From the NCBI GenBank assembly GCA_003707065.3, contig PPXM03000008.1, forward strand, positions 372,001-436,000: a stretch of DNA of 64,000 nt. The letters are read 5' to 3'. The notes under the pieces were generated by a model that ran no database searches, was not told the DNA's origin, and worked only from the letters and a program-made list of their open reading frames with translations. The position numbers and the translations under genes are program-made. Of this stretch, positions 34,230-45,510 are shown piece after piece. Every line of letters starts with the position of its first letter. Within the stretch, counting starts at the first letter, position 1. This DNA is from Trigonopsis variabilis. Its lineage: Eukaryota; Ascomycota; Trigonopsidomycetes; Trigonopsidales; Trigonopsidaceae.

Positions 34230-34598
34230 ATGCCTCAAGGAGTGTTAAAACAGCGAAAACCCGCTCCCAAAGTGTAAGTGAGTGGTGTTAAGGTATCTTG
34301 GTGAATGACTATGTGTGAAATAGCTGATACTCTTGCCCAGATTGACAGAAGAGAGGCTAATTTCAGAAACGCCGTCAAGGTCAAGAAGGCAGCTCCTCGC
34401 CAGATAGCGGCGAAACGAGCAGATGCCAAGAAGACCGAGCAGATTCGACGGAAGCATTCGGCGGCTCTGGCCTCTGCGACGGAGAAACTGATTGCTTCTC
34501 GAGTCGGTCATTTGGAGCTCCTGAAAGGATCTCGTCGAGAGGTAGCCAAGAAAGAAGCGGCCAAGGAAGCAGCCAAGGGAGCTTCCAAGGGCAAGTGA
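34230..34598 (+). CDS. UPF0390 / DUF2462 family small basic protein
   Basis: Exons are 34230-34273 and 34367-34598, with a 93-nt intron ending GGCTAATTTCAG; the product is 91 aa. The N-terminus MPQGVLKQRKPAPK and the block TEKLIASRVGHLELLKG fit fungal members of the UPF0390/DUF2462 family. The remainder is rich in Lys and Ala, with a tail of KEAAKEAAKG type. Its highly basic composition suggests a nucleolar or ribosome-biogenesis role, but the family has no firm function. It is divergent from RPL3, which fits co-expression with ribosome production. Confidence 0.75.
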
Positions 34599-35153
34599 GC
34601 CTGGAGGCTGGTTCACTACGGCGAGCGGGGCTTCCTGGTCGATTTTGTATTCGGCCATCCGATACTCGTGTCTATCGGCTATCCCGAGGACCCAGACGGT
34701 TCAATCTGGTGAATGAGCATTTGAATGCCCATTTTATTCGATCCATGCCTGAATTACCGTGTCTCTGTACGGATATCTTCGATCTCGACGCCTTTTCTCC
34801 TGCCCAGTCGTCCCCGAGTAAGAGCTATTCCAGACCGAATTCTGAGAAACCGTCTAGGCAGACAGATCACGAGAAGACACGGTTTAAACGACCAAACAGC
34901 AACAAGAGACAGAAAAGGTAACGAGTGCCTGGCTGGGGAGATATGGTGGAAGGATAATTATATGGCTGCGTTTGGAATGCCCAGTAAAGGGCTCATATGT
35001 ATATGTAGAATATTATGGAATACACTGGAAGCAATCTTGTCACTGGTAGTTATTCACAATAACCTAATGACGGTGACTACCGTCGTGTGCGCAGGTGCTT
35101 GGGACGTTGTCACTTTGCCACAGTAACGACTCGACGGCCTTTCTACATTAGCG
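34599..35153. other. Intergenic region between UPF0390 gene and RPN11
   Basis: About 555 bp. A plus-strand open frame runs to 34921 with a basic end (RFKRPNSNKRQKR) and coding-like pyrimidine third bases, but it has no early ATG (first at 34745) and no recognised family. It may be a 59-aa protein, 3' UTR, or an alternative exon of the preceding gene, whose last codons contain a possible GTGAGC donor. Confidence 0.3.
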
Positions 35154-36353
35154 ATGGATCGGCTTCAACAATTACTGGCGTCTGGAGTGCTAGGAAGTCA
35201 AGGAGGACAAGGATCATGGGTAAGTAATAAATAGATGCTGTCAATGGATCCTGCAGTGACGATGGAGTGATCTTTCCATGGATGATCATGGTCAGAGCGC
35301 TCTCATCTCGCTGGCGGCCAATGGCCAAGCTTTGGAACAAGCTAATAACAACCAGGATTCGGCGGTTATCGATAATTCGGAATGTGTATATATATCATCG
35401 TTAGCGTTACTCAAGATGCTCAAGCATGGACGGTAAGGAGTTGTTCAATCTACGGCGAGCTGACAGTAATAGGGCAGGAGTACCGATGGAAGTGGTAAGC
35501 ACGGTCTTGGAAAGCGATTTGGCTGATTATATCTAGATGGGCTTAATGCTTGGGGAGTTTGTCGATGATTACACCGTTCGAGTGATCGATGTATTTGCCA
35601 TGCCTCAGAGCGGGTGAGAATCTAAAAGTCTACGAGTGGGTGGCTAACTGAACTAGAACTGGCGTTAGTGTCGAGGCTGTTGATCCAGTCTTTCAGACCA
35701 AAATGATGGATATGTTGAAGCAGACAGGAAGAGGAGAGATGGTCGTAGGATGGTATCACTCGCATCCAGGCTTTGGATGTTGGCTATCTTCGGTTGATAT
35801 CAATACCCAGCAGTCGTTTGAGAAATTAAACCCTCGAGCAGTTGCTGTTGTCATCGATCCAATCCAGTCTGTCAAGGGTAAAGTAGTCATTGACGCTTTC
35901 CGGTTGATCAATACTGCGTCTGCCATGCTAGGACAAGAACCCCGTCAGACCACATCCAACATCGGCCATCTCAACAAACCTTCTATTCAGGCCCTGATCC
36001 ATGGCTTGAATCGTCACTACTATTCAATTGGCATCAACTATCGAAAGACGCCTTTGGAAGAAAAGATGTTGCTCAACCTGCACAAGAGCGGCTGGAGTGT
36101 AGGTCTACAGCTCAAGGATTACGAAGAGAAGGATCATGAAAGTCTGGAAGCAGTCGAGCAAATGGTGAAGCTTGCGGAGCAATACACCGCGCGCGTCAAA
36201 GAAGAACAAGATCTCACTCCCGAGCAGCTCAATACTCGATACGTCGGAAAACAAGATCCTAAAAAGCATCTCGAGGATACGGTCGACAAACAGCTCGAAG
36301 AGAATGTCACCTCTCTGTTGGCCGGCAGCATCGACAGCGTGGCTTTTAAATAA
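35154..36353 (+). CDS. RPN11: 26S proteasome lid deubiquitinase Rpn11
   Basis: Five exons, 35154-35219, 35356-35432, 35473-35494, 35537-35613 and 35657-36353, give 312 aa (yeast 306). The third exon is only 22 nt. The first intron (136 nt) could also end at 35295, which would add 20 residues; the chosen acceptor follows a GCTAAT branch and fits the usual short N-terminus. The JAMM metalloprotease motif is [18 protein letters not shown] (about 110-127) with the upstream Glu in [13 protein letters not shown]. Other blocks are [20 protein letters not shown] and [20 protein letters not shown]. Rpn11 removes ubiquitin chains from substrates being degraded. Confidence 0.98.
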
Positions 36354-36723
36354 CTTCCTCGCGTGTCAACTAGACGATTTTGCTAATTTGTAACGCTACT
36401 CCCCTCAAATTGATCTAGACTCTGTTCATTTTAATATCGTTGTAATGCTGCCGCAGTCCCTCCCATCGATACCTTGTAGTGCTGCCATAATCACCTTGTC
36501 ACCTTGCCGTTGCTGCCCATCTCCACAGCTATCACTCGACTCACCTTCCCAGCTTTCTTAGGCTCATTTCATAACATGTAGCAAGCATATTCCAACGGAA
36601 AGCCTCGTAGAGAGGCACGTAATCTTAGATGCAAATCGTTTCTTTTCACTTGCATTTGGCTCCTCATCTCTTGTTTAGTCCCGCTCGTCTTGTCTCCTGG
36701 TAACATCATCCTGATCGTCCAAA
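36354..36723. other. Intergenic region RPN11 / MTC1
   Basis: About 370 bp, RPN11 3' flank and MTC1 promoter. It is C+T-rich toward the MTC1 start. I see no further gene. No PACE-type proteasome element (GGTGGCAAA) is visible in the RPN11 upstream region either. Confidence 0.4.
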
Positions 36724-37917
36724 ATGTCCAAGGATGATGATGTGATGCAATTGCTTGACTCTTTGGGAGGCTCATCTGAGCCAACAAATTCGGACAAACC
36801 TGCACCCGATGAGAAGGAGATCCTGGGGTTTTTGGATGAGCTAACGAAGCCTTCAAAGGATCCGGCCAAGGAACCGGCCAAGCCAGTAGCTTCTGTCGAA
36901 GAAAAGCAGGAATCCAAAGAAGCTCGTCCTCCCCAGACTTCAAAAGCTTCCCGATCGGAAACTAAGACGAAAGCTTTACCAACGGAAGCCAAGGCTTCAG
37001 TGAGTAAACCTGCCACCTCAACTGAGCCTGCAGTGAGTAAAGAGGCAGAGACAGATAAGACCCCAGATACAGTTCATGAAAGCCTTTCGGTTGACAAATT
37101 GAGCTCATGGATCTCCCAGTCGTCTCTGTGGGGGACTGCTCAGGCGGCCCTGCAGTCAGCAGAAGCTCGAGTGAAGGAATTACAGCAGAATGAAGAAGCC
37201 AAACGATGGGAGGAACATGTCCGTCGGTTGGATCTAAAATCGACCTTGTTGAACTCGTTCAATTCGGTGTTGAGCACCATTGTGCCCCCAATCGAGGTGC
37301 ATGAACAGCTACGGTTACATATCTACCACGATTTGGTTGGATATCCGGCCGTGGATCAAATTGTCTATGCTGTCTTTGAGCGAGTGATGCAGCAGGTCGA
37401 GGGTGGAGACTTGGTCGTTGTCCAAAAGGGTCAGGATCATCAATTCAGAGACGCTGAGACTGCCACCCGGCGGGATTTGGGTTTACTCGAAGGCTCGATC
37501 AGTGACGCTGAGAAACTCGCCAAGGCTAATGCCGAGGCCGTCGACAAATCACCTGAACAGTCCACTGAGCTTGAAGGGGTGTTCCGCACCGATCTCAAGG
37601 TCTCGATCGTGGCTTGCTCCACAGACGATAACTTTGCGTTTGTGGTCTATCTCAATGACCCATCTCATGACCTCTCCTTCACTGCTCATTCCCAGCTTTT
37701 CCCTAAAACCTGGGCTGATTGGCTTAACAATGATCAAATTACAGATGAAGATGCCTTTGATCCGGCCGATGTGGTGATCGACTGGGTCGAAGAAGGACTT
37801 GGCCTGTGTCTGGGAGTGGTGGCTCAACAATACATTGCTGCACGGATGGCTTTTGGCACAAGCCCTGGAACTGGCGCTCCCGGGAAACAAGCATCGTCTG
37901 CCGAGGCTTCCCGATGA
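36724..37917 (+). CDS. MTC1: Mtc1-like protein (DUF5427 family)
   Basis: A single exon of 397 aa starts MSKDDDVMQLLDSLGGSSEP, a typical family N-terminus with short acidic LDSL and FLDEL motifs. A Lys/Pro/Glu-rich linker follows. The folded part begins SWISQSSLWGTAQAALQSAE and contains NSFNSVLSTIVPPIEVHEQL, RLHIYHDLVGYPAVDQIVYA and VMQQVEGGDLVVVQKG, then a C-terminal DVVIDWVEEGLGLCLGVVAQ. S. cerevisiae Mtc1 was found in a telomere-capping screen and localises to Golgi or COPI vesicles. The molecular role is unknown. Confidence 0.88.
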   Translation: MSKDDDVMQLLDSLGGSSEPTNSDKPAPDEKEILGFLDELTKPSKDPAKEPAKPVASVEEKQESKEARPPQTSKASRSETKTKALPTEAKASVSKPATSTEPAVSKEAETDKTPDTVHESLSVDKLSSWISQSSLWGTAQAALQSAEARVKELQQNEEAKRWEEHVRRLDLKSTLLNSFNSVLSTIVPPIEVHEQLRLHIYHDLVGYPAVDQIVYAVFERVMQQVEGGDLVVVQKGQDHQFRDAETATRRDLGLLEGSISDAEKLAKANAEAVDKSPEQSTELEGVFRTDLKVSIVACSTDDNFAFVVYLNDPSHDLSFTAHSQLFPKTWADWLNNDQITDEDAFDPADVVIDWVEEGLGLCLGVVAQQYIAARMAFGTSPGTGAPGKQASSAEASR

Positions 37918-38126
37918 GCTGGATGCTTTTATTCGGATTACAAACACTTATTTAGTCTTTTTAACCCTTTGTCAATGCAAAACATGCCCGGTATTAGTCA
38001 TCCCTGTAGAACTTTCGGAAGATCAGCTGTAACAACATGTCGGTGTCCATCCTTGCCTTTCCATCAAATAGCTCGATGTATTGCTTGTTATTGTACCTTG
38101 CTGTCAGTTCGTCTTCTCACCTCTAC

Positions 38127-41100
38127 TTACTGCTCGTTTAGAAGTTTGTCCAATGTCAACCTTTCAGAGGCCCCGGGGAGAGAAACGGAGCCATAGGAAG
38201 CTTCAATGTGAAACGCTGCCACTTCGTCTGATGAGAACGTGAAGCGTACCTTATCAAGCTGTCGCTCGTTATAACCCACCAGGTGATGAAGGACACCGCG
38301 CTCGTACAGTGTACTCGCCGAGTACTTGAACGATCCAAACTTTGGCGTTCTCTCATTCTTTCCAGCACTTCGCTGGTGGAAAATGTGAAGAAACGGCTTC
38401 TTCTTGGCTTTCCGTGACTGGAGGGTCGCCATGGCTTGTTCGATATAGTCGTTGTAGCTCTTTAGTCTTGTCTTCAAGTAAGTCTTTTTCTGATCTAAGC
38501 TCTTGAGTGTCTGCTTAAGCTGGCCCAACTCTCGCGATCGAACCATCCGTGTGTTATTTTTGTTCTTGATATCTCGACCAATCGAGTTCACTATATCTTG
38601 ATAGTTATTGGCCCTCGATAACGTTCCCGCTTGCTCAAGAGCCAAAACACGTTCCAAACAGGTCGCCTTGAGCTGTCTATACGACAATCTTGATAAATCT
38701 CCCATGGCTCCAACGTGATAAGCAGCCTTGGTCTGGTCTTGTTGGCTCTTCTCTTGGCTCAATAACAAAGCAAACTTTTCCTCGTCTTCTGGCCGCACCG
38801 GCTTTAAAAGAACTTGGAGAAGATTAGGGCCAGTTTGGACTTTGATCACGTAGAGAATGCACCTCTTTGTCTCCATCATCATGGCTTTCGTTCCCGATTC
38901 TGCATCATTCAAATCACAAAAGCTAGGATTGAGTTCCAGACGGATATCAGAAAACCTGGCAACGTTCAACAATTCCTGAGAGTTCTTTGGCAAGGGGCCC
39001 AGTTTCTTCACTAGCGACGACAGCGAGTCGTCGTTAGCGACGGTCATAAAATCAAGGGAATCGTATGTCAATGTATGAACGGAGTAGATCTCAGCCAATT
39101 TGAGGTTAAGACAAGGACGATGCATTCCTGTAATGTCATCCAAGACTGAAAAACCGAAATGATCCTCAAGGGCTCGCACATCGACTGCTTGGACCAAGCA
39201 CTCGTATAAACGTTGAATGGATGGACGAATAAACTCATTCAATGGCTGAAGATAGACATCAGACGTGCTAAAGATCTCTCCTCGAGCAATTTGGTTCATC
39301 ACCCGTGCGATCTCTGAAAGGTTGCGGCGCTGGGTTGGACTCAGCGCTATATCATAGATTCCAGACACATCGGGCGCGACTAAGGCAGGACAGATCCATT
39401 TCTGGAAGATAACAAAGCCAATGGCACCCAAAACGTCGTTGTCAGACTCCGTAGTATAGATCTTTCGGGCTATGCTAAACGCTTGTCTGGCAATGAATCG
39501 CACCACAAAAGGAAGCTGGTCCACCATTTGTTCGAAATTACTTAATAGCATGGCTGACAGCTCGCGGAGCTTTTGGAGATTTCGGACAAACACTTTCCGC
39601 ACCAAAGGGTCCTGAATAGCCTCTTCGACTGAGATATTTCGCGGTCGAGTACTAGGATAGCCAGTATTAAGCTCTTCCTCGTCCAAAATAGCATTATACA
39701 GTATTAACGGATCTCCTTCCAGGGACATTTGGGGATCATCTGCGATCTCCTGGACAATAGGCAACAATAACGATTTCAAAAACTCCCGGCTCTCGCTTTT
39801 CCTTGCCCAGACTGAGAGCAAAAACCAAGCGAGGCTTGGATACTTGCAGAATTGGTCAAATGTATAGTGACTCTGCATGTCTTCCAGTAATAGTCGATCC
39901 ACGAGACGAACATAAAAGTATTCCTCTCGATTGCTCTTTAAAGAGCCAAATATAGTGAGAAGGTACTGTTCCACGGACTTGAGGTCGTGCTCATTAATGT
40001 TGTTCTCGGCATGATGATGGAGATAACGCGCCAAATACTCAGGACGAGTCTGGAGGATATAAAATAAGCCCTGGTACAGCTCAACCTGCTGCCTTGATTC
40101 TTTGTTGAGAGCTTTAAAGTGGAAGGAATCGCTGTGTCTAACTTGTCCTGACGACAGAGTGCTCTTCAGTCCTTTATGCTGGTGACGGACCACTTCATCC
40201 AGCGTAGCCTTATTTTTAACAAGCAAGGCAATCTTGGCATCCATCTCGTCGATGTACTGCTCTAAATGTTCGTTTTCATGCACTCCGTCGGTGACCTTCT
40301 TGCGTAGAGTTTCCACCAGCATTTCTTGCTCAAAGTCGTTCTCGCCGTCATTCAGCAGTCCCAAGAAGTTGCACACTACCGGAAGAGGGGGGTTCTCTGA
40401 CTGCGTCAGGGCTTTGAATGCGTCGTTTTGGCGTTTCGCTCTAAAGAGGCTCTGCAGCCTCATGATCTTTTCGAGATGCCGTTCATAGTAGCTCATCTTG
40501 GCATTGATGTTCCGCCTCACTAAATGGCCACGAGCGACTGTCTGGAGAGCGTAGATGGACATTTCCTCGTCGGCCAGCTCATCGAGTAAGACAGATATCT
40601 GGTAGCGGACAAGCTCTCCCTTGATTAGAGCTTGGAATCGGCATAGCGAGATATTGGTAATACTTTTATCGGAATCGAATCGATTGCAATGCTTCCGGAC
40701 GATGTATCCATGACAGCGAGCAACCAGGTCACTCAGCTCCTCCTCATAGGTATCCATGTGCTGTTCTATCCGGCGCTTTGGTCTCCGTGCTCGCATTCCT
40801 CTCGACCGGCTTTGAAGAAGAGTAATGACGGTGGCCTGTTTGTTCAAGGCCGTAACAATTGCGTGGGTTCGAGCTCGGACGAGATGCCCCCTTGCCAGGG
40901 CTTGGATCTTGATAATATTCGATTCCTGGGTGCCAAAGGACATGGACGTCGACTTGAGATTCTTTTTCACCAGCCAGCTTCGACACAAGGCTTGGATCTC
41001 AACCAGACTCGCCAGAGACTCTAGCATTACCCGTTCGATCGCTCGTCGATCTCGGCGAACAAGATAGCTTCGGCAGTGAGCTTGGAAGTCGACAATAAAC

Positions 41101-42568
41101 GGATTAGCATCCGATAAAGTGTGTGCCGTGCTGTTCATGGCCTTGAGCAAGAGTCGCTTTCGAAGAATTGACTGTAGTCGAATCAGTGAGTGTACCGTTC
41201 CAAACTGTTCCAACGTCTGCTGAGTAGTGCGCATTTTGGAACGGACCAAATGCCCTCTTATTAAGCTTTGCAGGGACGTTGGGTCGTGACGGGTCAAGCC
41301 GTGATATATCTGAGACATTCGGGATCTTACTAGATTGCCTCGAGCATAGGCTTGGACTTCGGTGGCGGCTGCTGCCAGTCGGGTATGATTGTAAAATTCC
41401 TCGTGGAAGCGAGTTCTCGCCACCATTCCTCGAGCGCAGGCTTGCAGGCCAATCATGAGAGGTTTATTTTTAATCAGGACACGATTCTGTTCCCTTATAG
41501 AGAACCTCAGCAAGGCGCCTCGGCAGCAGGTTTGCAAATCTACAACTTCACTCTCCATAGCCTTTAGCCGACGGTCGTTGATCTCTTGCTGGGTCAGATG
41601 GACTGGAGGAAGGTTTAACGAAGATAGAAGCTGGTCATTCGAGGTGGAATTAGCAGCGGAGACGCCAAATTGGTTTCCCATTCCTCCAAAAGTTGACATT
41701 TTCACTCCACTCCGTTCCAGGCCTCGCTGGATGGTCGACAGGTCCTCGTCCTCGAACTCGAGCTGCCCCTCGAGGTTCCCAATCATAGGAGCCAGGCCCC
41801 TGCTGTAGACCATATAACTAAGAGCGTGCAAGCAAAGAATGACCCTGGGTATGTTTTTGCGGTCGTAAAGGTCGGTGGTGGTGAACATAAACAGGTCAGG
41901 CATCTCGACCTCATTAAGGAATTTCAGAAAATAGTCGATGTTGTCGATGTGACGCCATTGCAGTTTAGGATTCTCAAAAATAGGCCCTACCAAGTGAGGA
42001 GCAAACACTCGAGCCAGCTTGGCTAGGATGACACCGTCTCTCAGCGCTTCTTCGAACTTCATCACTGGACCGAGCTCCTCTCCAATACAGCTCTCAATCC
42101 ACTCTTTGGCTTCGGCCACTCGACAGAGATACTCGTATGCTTGCACTGCTTTTCGAGACTTGTCCATCCAGTTGTTGGGGTTCTTTGAAGCCAGCTGAGA
42201 GTCGATTTTCTGTTGCAGTTTCAGCCGATCAATCCGGCCACTAAGATCCTCAATATCGGCCGCAACATCTTGAGGCAGTCCTGGAATGTCGAGATCTTCG
42301 ACACTGTATTGCTTCAGCGACGGTAGGTCGTCAACATAGCGTTTCCCTTTAGTGGGCGAGCCTAAAAGGTCAGTTTTGGATGATTCTATAGCTCAGAAAT
42401 ACCTGGACGGCTCAGCATCCGGGTCGGACTCGGGCTCCTCGACGAAGGAGTCGAGCCTAGCCCAGCCCGCGAGTAAGACGATAGCCCATAAGGCGAGACC
42501 TTTTGGTGTTCCTGATAACCAGACGAGAAGTTTGGCTTAGCCAAAGAATCTAATGGGTTGTTTACCAT
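38127..42568 (-). CDS. IQG1: IQGAP family cytokinesis scaffold (Iqg1/Rng2)
   Basis: Exons are 42568-42403 and 42361-38127 (41-nt intron), giving 1466 aa, near yeast Iqg1 (1495) and Rng2 (1489). After a serine- and proline-rich N-terminus, a calponin-homology domain (about 135-240) reads WIESCIGEELGPVMKFEEAL, then ALRDGVILAKLARVFAPH. About ten IQ-type repeats (340-680) follow, for example RLQSLFRAKRQNDAF. The RasGAP-related domain includes QVVGFVIFQKW-like FVIFQKWICPALVAPD and MNQIARGEIFSTSDVYLQPL. A RasGAP C-terminal domain ends the protein. It links actin, myosin light chains and small GTPases in the contractile ring. Only one early intron is seen. Confidence 0.97.
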
Positions 42569-42777
42569 CGAAACTTGGAGCCAACAGCCTTGCTAGATAA
42601 CAAAAGTGACGCGACAAGAATTGATTCCGAGGCTTGTGACGGATCGTAACGAAGGTTAGTAAACAAACCATTTCCGGTTGGGACTAGGTTTCCTAGCCAA
42701 CCCGCCGCACGGCGAAATTTTTTTTCCTCGTCGTGGCGGCCGACAAGGACTTTTTTTTCTGGCACACATTTTAGAAA

Positions 42778-44603
42778 ATGGTGGCCCCTTCAGTACTTGA
42801 TTGTTCTAAAGCTTTGGAATACTTGAACGAATACAAAGAAAAAGATGGTATTGATGTCCACACTCTTATGAATTCCAAGACCAACGGTGGTCTGACTTAT
42901 AACGACTTTTTGCTTCTTCCAGGAAAAGTTGGTACGTGAGGGCACACAAAGAGGTGGCTAATATACAAGAGTTTGATGCGAATTCAGTCAGCCTTGAAAG
43001 CAAAGTCACAAAGCGGATTACTTTGAAGACTCCGTTTTTGTCTTCGCCCATGGATACCGTGACTGAGACTGATATGGCTATTCATATGGCTGTAAGTAGT
43101 GTGTGTCATTGAGCTTTCTCACATTTTCAAGCTTCTCGGTGGATTGGGGATCATCCATCACAACTGTTCTCCCGAGGAGCAAGCGGAGATGGTGCGAAAA
43201 GTCAAGAAATACGAGAATGGGTTTATCACCGATCCTGTCTGTGTCAAGCCCTCTGCTACTGTTGGAGAGATCAAGGGTCTTCAGAAGCACCTAGGATTCT
43301 CTGGATTTCCTGTCACTGGTAAGTCGCTAGTGATGTACAATCGCCAGACAAGGATATGATGCTACTTTTTTATTTATTAACTTTCGTTCTACTGATGTGG
43401 CGTAACGGCCTTGTGGAAACCTAATTTGACTGATCCTGTTTCTGTGTGAAGATTGCATCTTGCATTACAAGATTGACTAACGCTTCAGATACCGGCAAGA
43501 TCTCTGGCAAACTCCTTGGCATTATCACTTCTCGAGATGTCCAGTTTGTTGAAGATGACAGCACTCTTGTCTCGGAAGTCATGACTGCCGAGATGTTGAC
43601 TGCTCACTCCGGCATCTCCCTCACTGAGGCCAATGACATCCTTCGCAAGTCCAAAAAGGGCAAACTGCCCATTGTCGATTCTGAAGGTCACCTCACTGCC
43701 TTGCTTTCGCGAACTGATCTTAAAAAGAATCTCAATTTCCCATTGGCTAGCAAACTGCCTCAATCTAAGCAGCTCCTTTGTGGTGCAGCCATTGGAACCC
43801 GTCCTGCTGATAAAGAGCGTCTGCGTCTCTTGTCTGACGCCGGTCTTGACGTTGTTGTGATTGACTCTTCTCAGGGCAACTCCATCTACCAGCTCGAGAT
43901 GCTCCAGTGGATCAAGACTGAGCTTCCTCACCTTGAAGTCATTGCTGGTAACGTCGTGACCAGAGAACAGGCTGCCAGTTTAATTGCTGCTGGCGCTGAT
44001 GGCCTTCGAATTGGTATGGGTAGCGGAAGTATCTGTATCACTCAAGAAGTTATGGCTGTCGGCAGACCTCAAGGTACCGCCGTCTATTCGGTCTCGGCCT
44101 TTGCTCGTCGTTTTGGCGTCCCTACCATTGCTGACGGTGGCATTGGCAACGTCGGTCACATCACTAAAGCCCTTGCTCTCGGCGCCTCGGCAGTCATGAT
44201 GGGCGGTCTCTTGGCCGGCACTTCAGAGTCTCCTGGTAGCTATTTCTACCGAGACGGACAGCGAGTCAAAGCCTATCGAGGAATGGGCTCGATCGACGCC
44301 ATGGAGCGAACTGGCAACAACGATAATGCTGCCACTTCTCGTTACTTTTCTGAGGAGGACAAGGTCCTTGTTGCCCAAGGTGTGTCTGGCTCGGTTATTG
44401 ATAAGGGTTCCATCACCAAATTCATCCCCTATCTCATGACCGGCTTGCAACACGGGCTCCAGGATATCGGCGTGCGAAGCGTGAACGACTTGCGCGAGAA
44501 AACTGCCTCTGGAGAGGTTCGATTCGAACTTCGTACTGCCTCTGCCCAACTCGAAGGCGGCGTCCACGGTCTCTTCTCGTACGAGAAGCGTCTCTATAAC
44601 TAA
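42778..44603 (+). CDS. IMD: Inosine-5'-monophosphate dehydrogenase
   Basis: Four exons, 42778-42931, 42970-43091, 43132-43318 and 43489-44603, give 525 aa. Introns are 38, 40 and 170 nt; the last contains an snoRNA. Blocks are [52 protein letters not shown], and a CBS pair (about 165-225, [20 protein letters not shown]). The active-site loop [13 protein letters not shown] carries the catalytic cysteine near residue 336, and [14 protein letters not shown] follows. The enzyme converts IMP to XMP with NAD+, the committed step to GTP. It has no paralogue in this window. The start is divergent from IQG1, with 209 bp between. Confidence 0.98.
43345..43444 (+). ncRNA. snR54: Intronic box C/D snoRNA, snR54-like (18S rRNA methylation guide)
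   Basis: It lies in the 170-nt third intron of the IMP dehydrogenase gene. Box C-like ATGATGC is at 43356-43362 and box D CTGA at 43430-43433, 78 nt apart. Flanking stem halves pair: CAGA (43345-43348) with TCTG (43441-43444), and AGGA (43351-43354) with TCCT (43434-43437). An internal D' CTGA (43392-43395) follows TAACTTTCGTTCT (43378-43390), which is complementary over 13 nt to the conserved 18S segment AGAACGAAAGTTA. By the D+5 rule it targets the second A of GAA, as snR54 does at A974 in yeast. S. cerevisiae snR54 also resides in an IMD gene intron (IMD4). Confidence 0.85.
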
Positions 44604-44636
44604 AAGTCGGTTTGGAGTTGTACATGTACATTTAAT

Positions 44637-44672
44637 AAAAAAGGATTTCTGTGCAAAAAAGGATTTCTGTGC
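44637..44672. repeat. Perfect 18-bp tandem duplication in the IMPDH 3' flank
   Basis: The unit AAAAAAGGATTTCTGTGC occurs twice head to tail, starting 34 bp after the stop codon. The first copy overlaps an AATAAA-like poly(A) signal (TTTAATAAAA). It looks like a recent slippage event. Confidence 0.9.
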
Positions 44673-44840
44673 TGACATGGTTGTAGTCTAACTTGTAGTT
44701 ATCCTATACTCATGTAGTTGTGCCACACATCTAGTTGTTAGATATGTAGGCCGTTTGCACAAGTGAGTTCTTTGGAAGATGTTCCATGTAAAGCTACAGT
44801 AGTTTCAGGTGCCAACTTTTAACATTACAGTACACACATC

Positions 44841-45444
44841 CTACTCATCGTCGGAGGCCAAGGTCTGAGCAGCAATTCGGTCAAGATCCCGTTGGCCGTT
44901 CTCGGTGATCTTTCGGCCACCGTTGGGTGATTCCTCGAGGATACCAATCTTCTCAAGGGCCTGGACGACCTTTCGGTTGACTGATCCAGAGGCATCTTTG
45001 TGGTGAGAGGGTCGGGTGCCCCGGTTCTTGGCGCCACCGTAAAGTTTGTTGAGCTTGCCAATACCAACTTGTTTTCGGAGATAGATGTGTCGGGCGATAG
45101 AGGCAGCGCGGTAGTACCACCAGTTGTCGGAATCCTGGGGAGGAAGTTCATTGCCGGCTGAGGTCTTGACGAGCTCGACATAACCGGGAACAGGGAGTTT
45201 ACCTGCGAGTTAGACGATGAAGGAGAAACAGCGTGGCATGGAATAGCGGCAGGGATAAAATCAGATACCCAGTCCTGGCGATATAAGTGAATTCAGACCA
45301 AGTCAAATCACTCTTCTTTATATCGACAGCCATCCGTCTAATACCACGATTGAACCAAAATAACATACCCTGTCGCTTTAAGAACTCGGCATAAGCTTTG
45401 ATGAAAGTTTGAGCATCAACGTCTCTAACGCTATAGCCGACCAT
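44841..45444 (-). CDS. RPS19: Ribosomal protein eS19 (S19)
   Basis: Exons are 45444-45369 and 45202-44841, with a 166-nt intron; the product is 145 aa (yeast 144). The spliced N-terminus is MVGYSVRDVDAQTFIKAYAE, then FLKRQGKLPVPGYVELVKTS. Later blocks are WWYYRAASIARHIYLRKQVG, GKLNKLYGGAKNRGTRPSHH and ITENGQRDLDRIAAQTLASD. S19 is needed for 40S head assembly. The intron is one of the long class and contains an 8-bp perfect inverted repeat (45279-45286 with 45318-45325). A CACGTG box lies at 45511-45516, about 67 bp upstream of the start. Confidence 0.99.
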
Positions 45445-45510
45445 TATTTGGAGAGTGAACGTCGGCCGGTGCGTTGTTACGATGGTGAAGCGTGACTGTG
45501 GCTTTCCTGT

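Noticed and set aside
34745-34921. Possible 59-aa protein with a basic tail
   Set aside because: No recognised family or splice model; kept only as a note for the intergenic region.
43485-43931. Antisense open frames across IMP dehydrogenase
   Set aside because: Shadow of a conserved, biased gene; no independent start context or domains.
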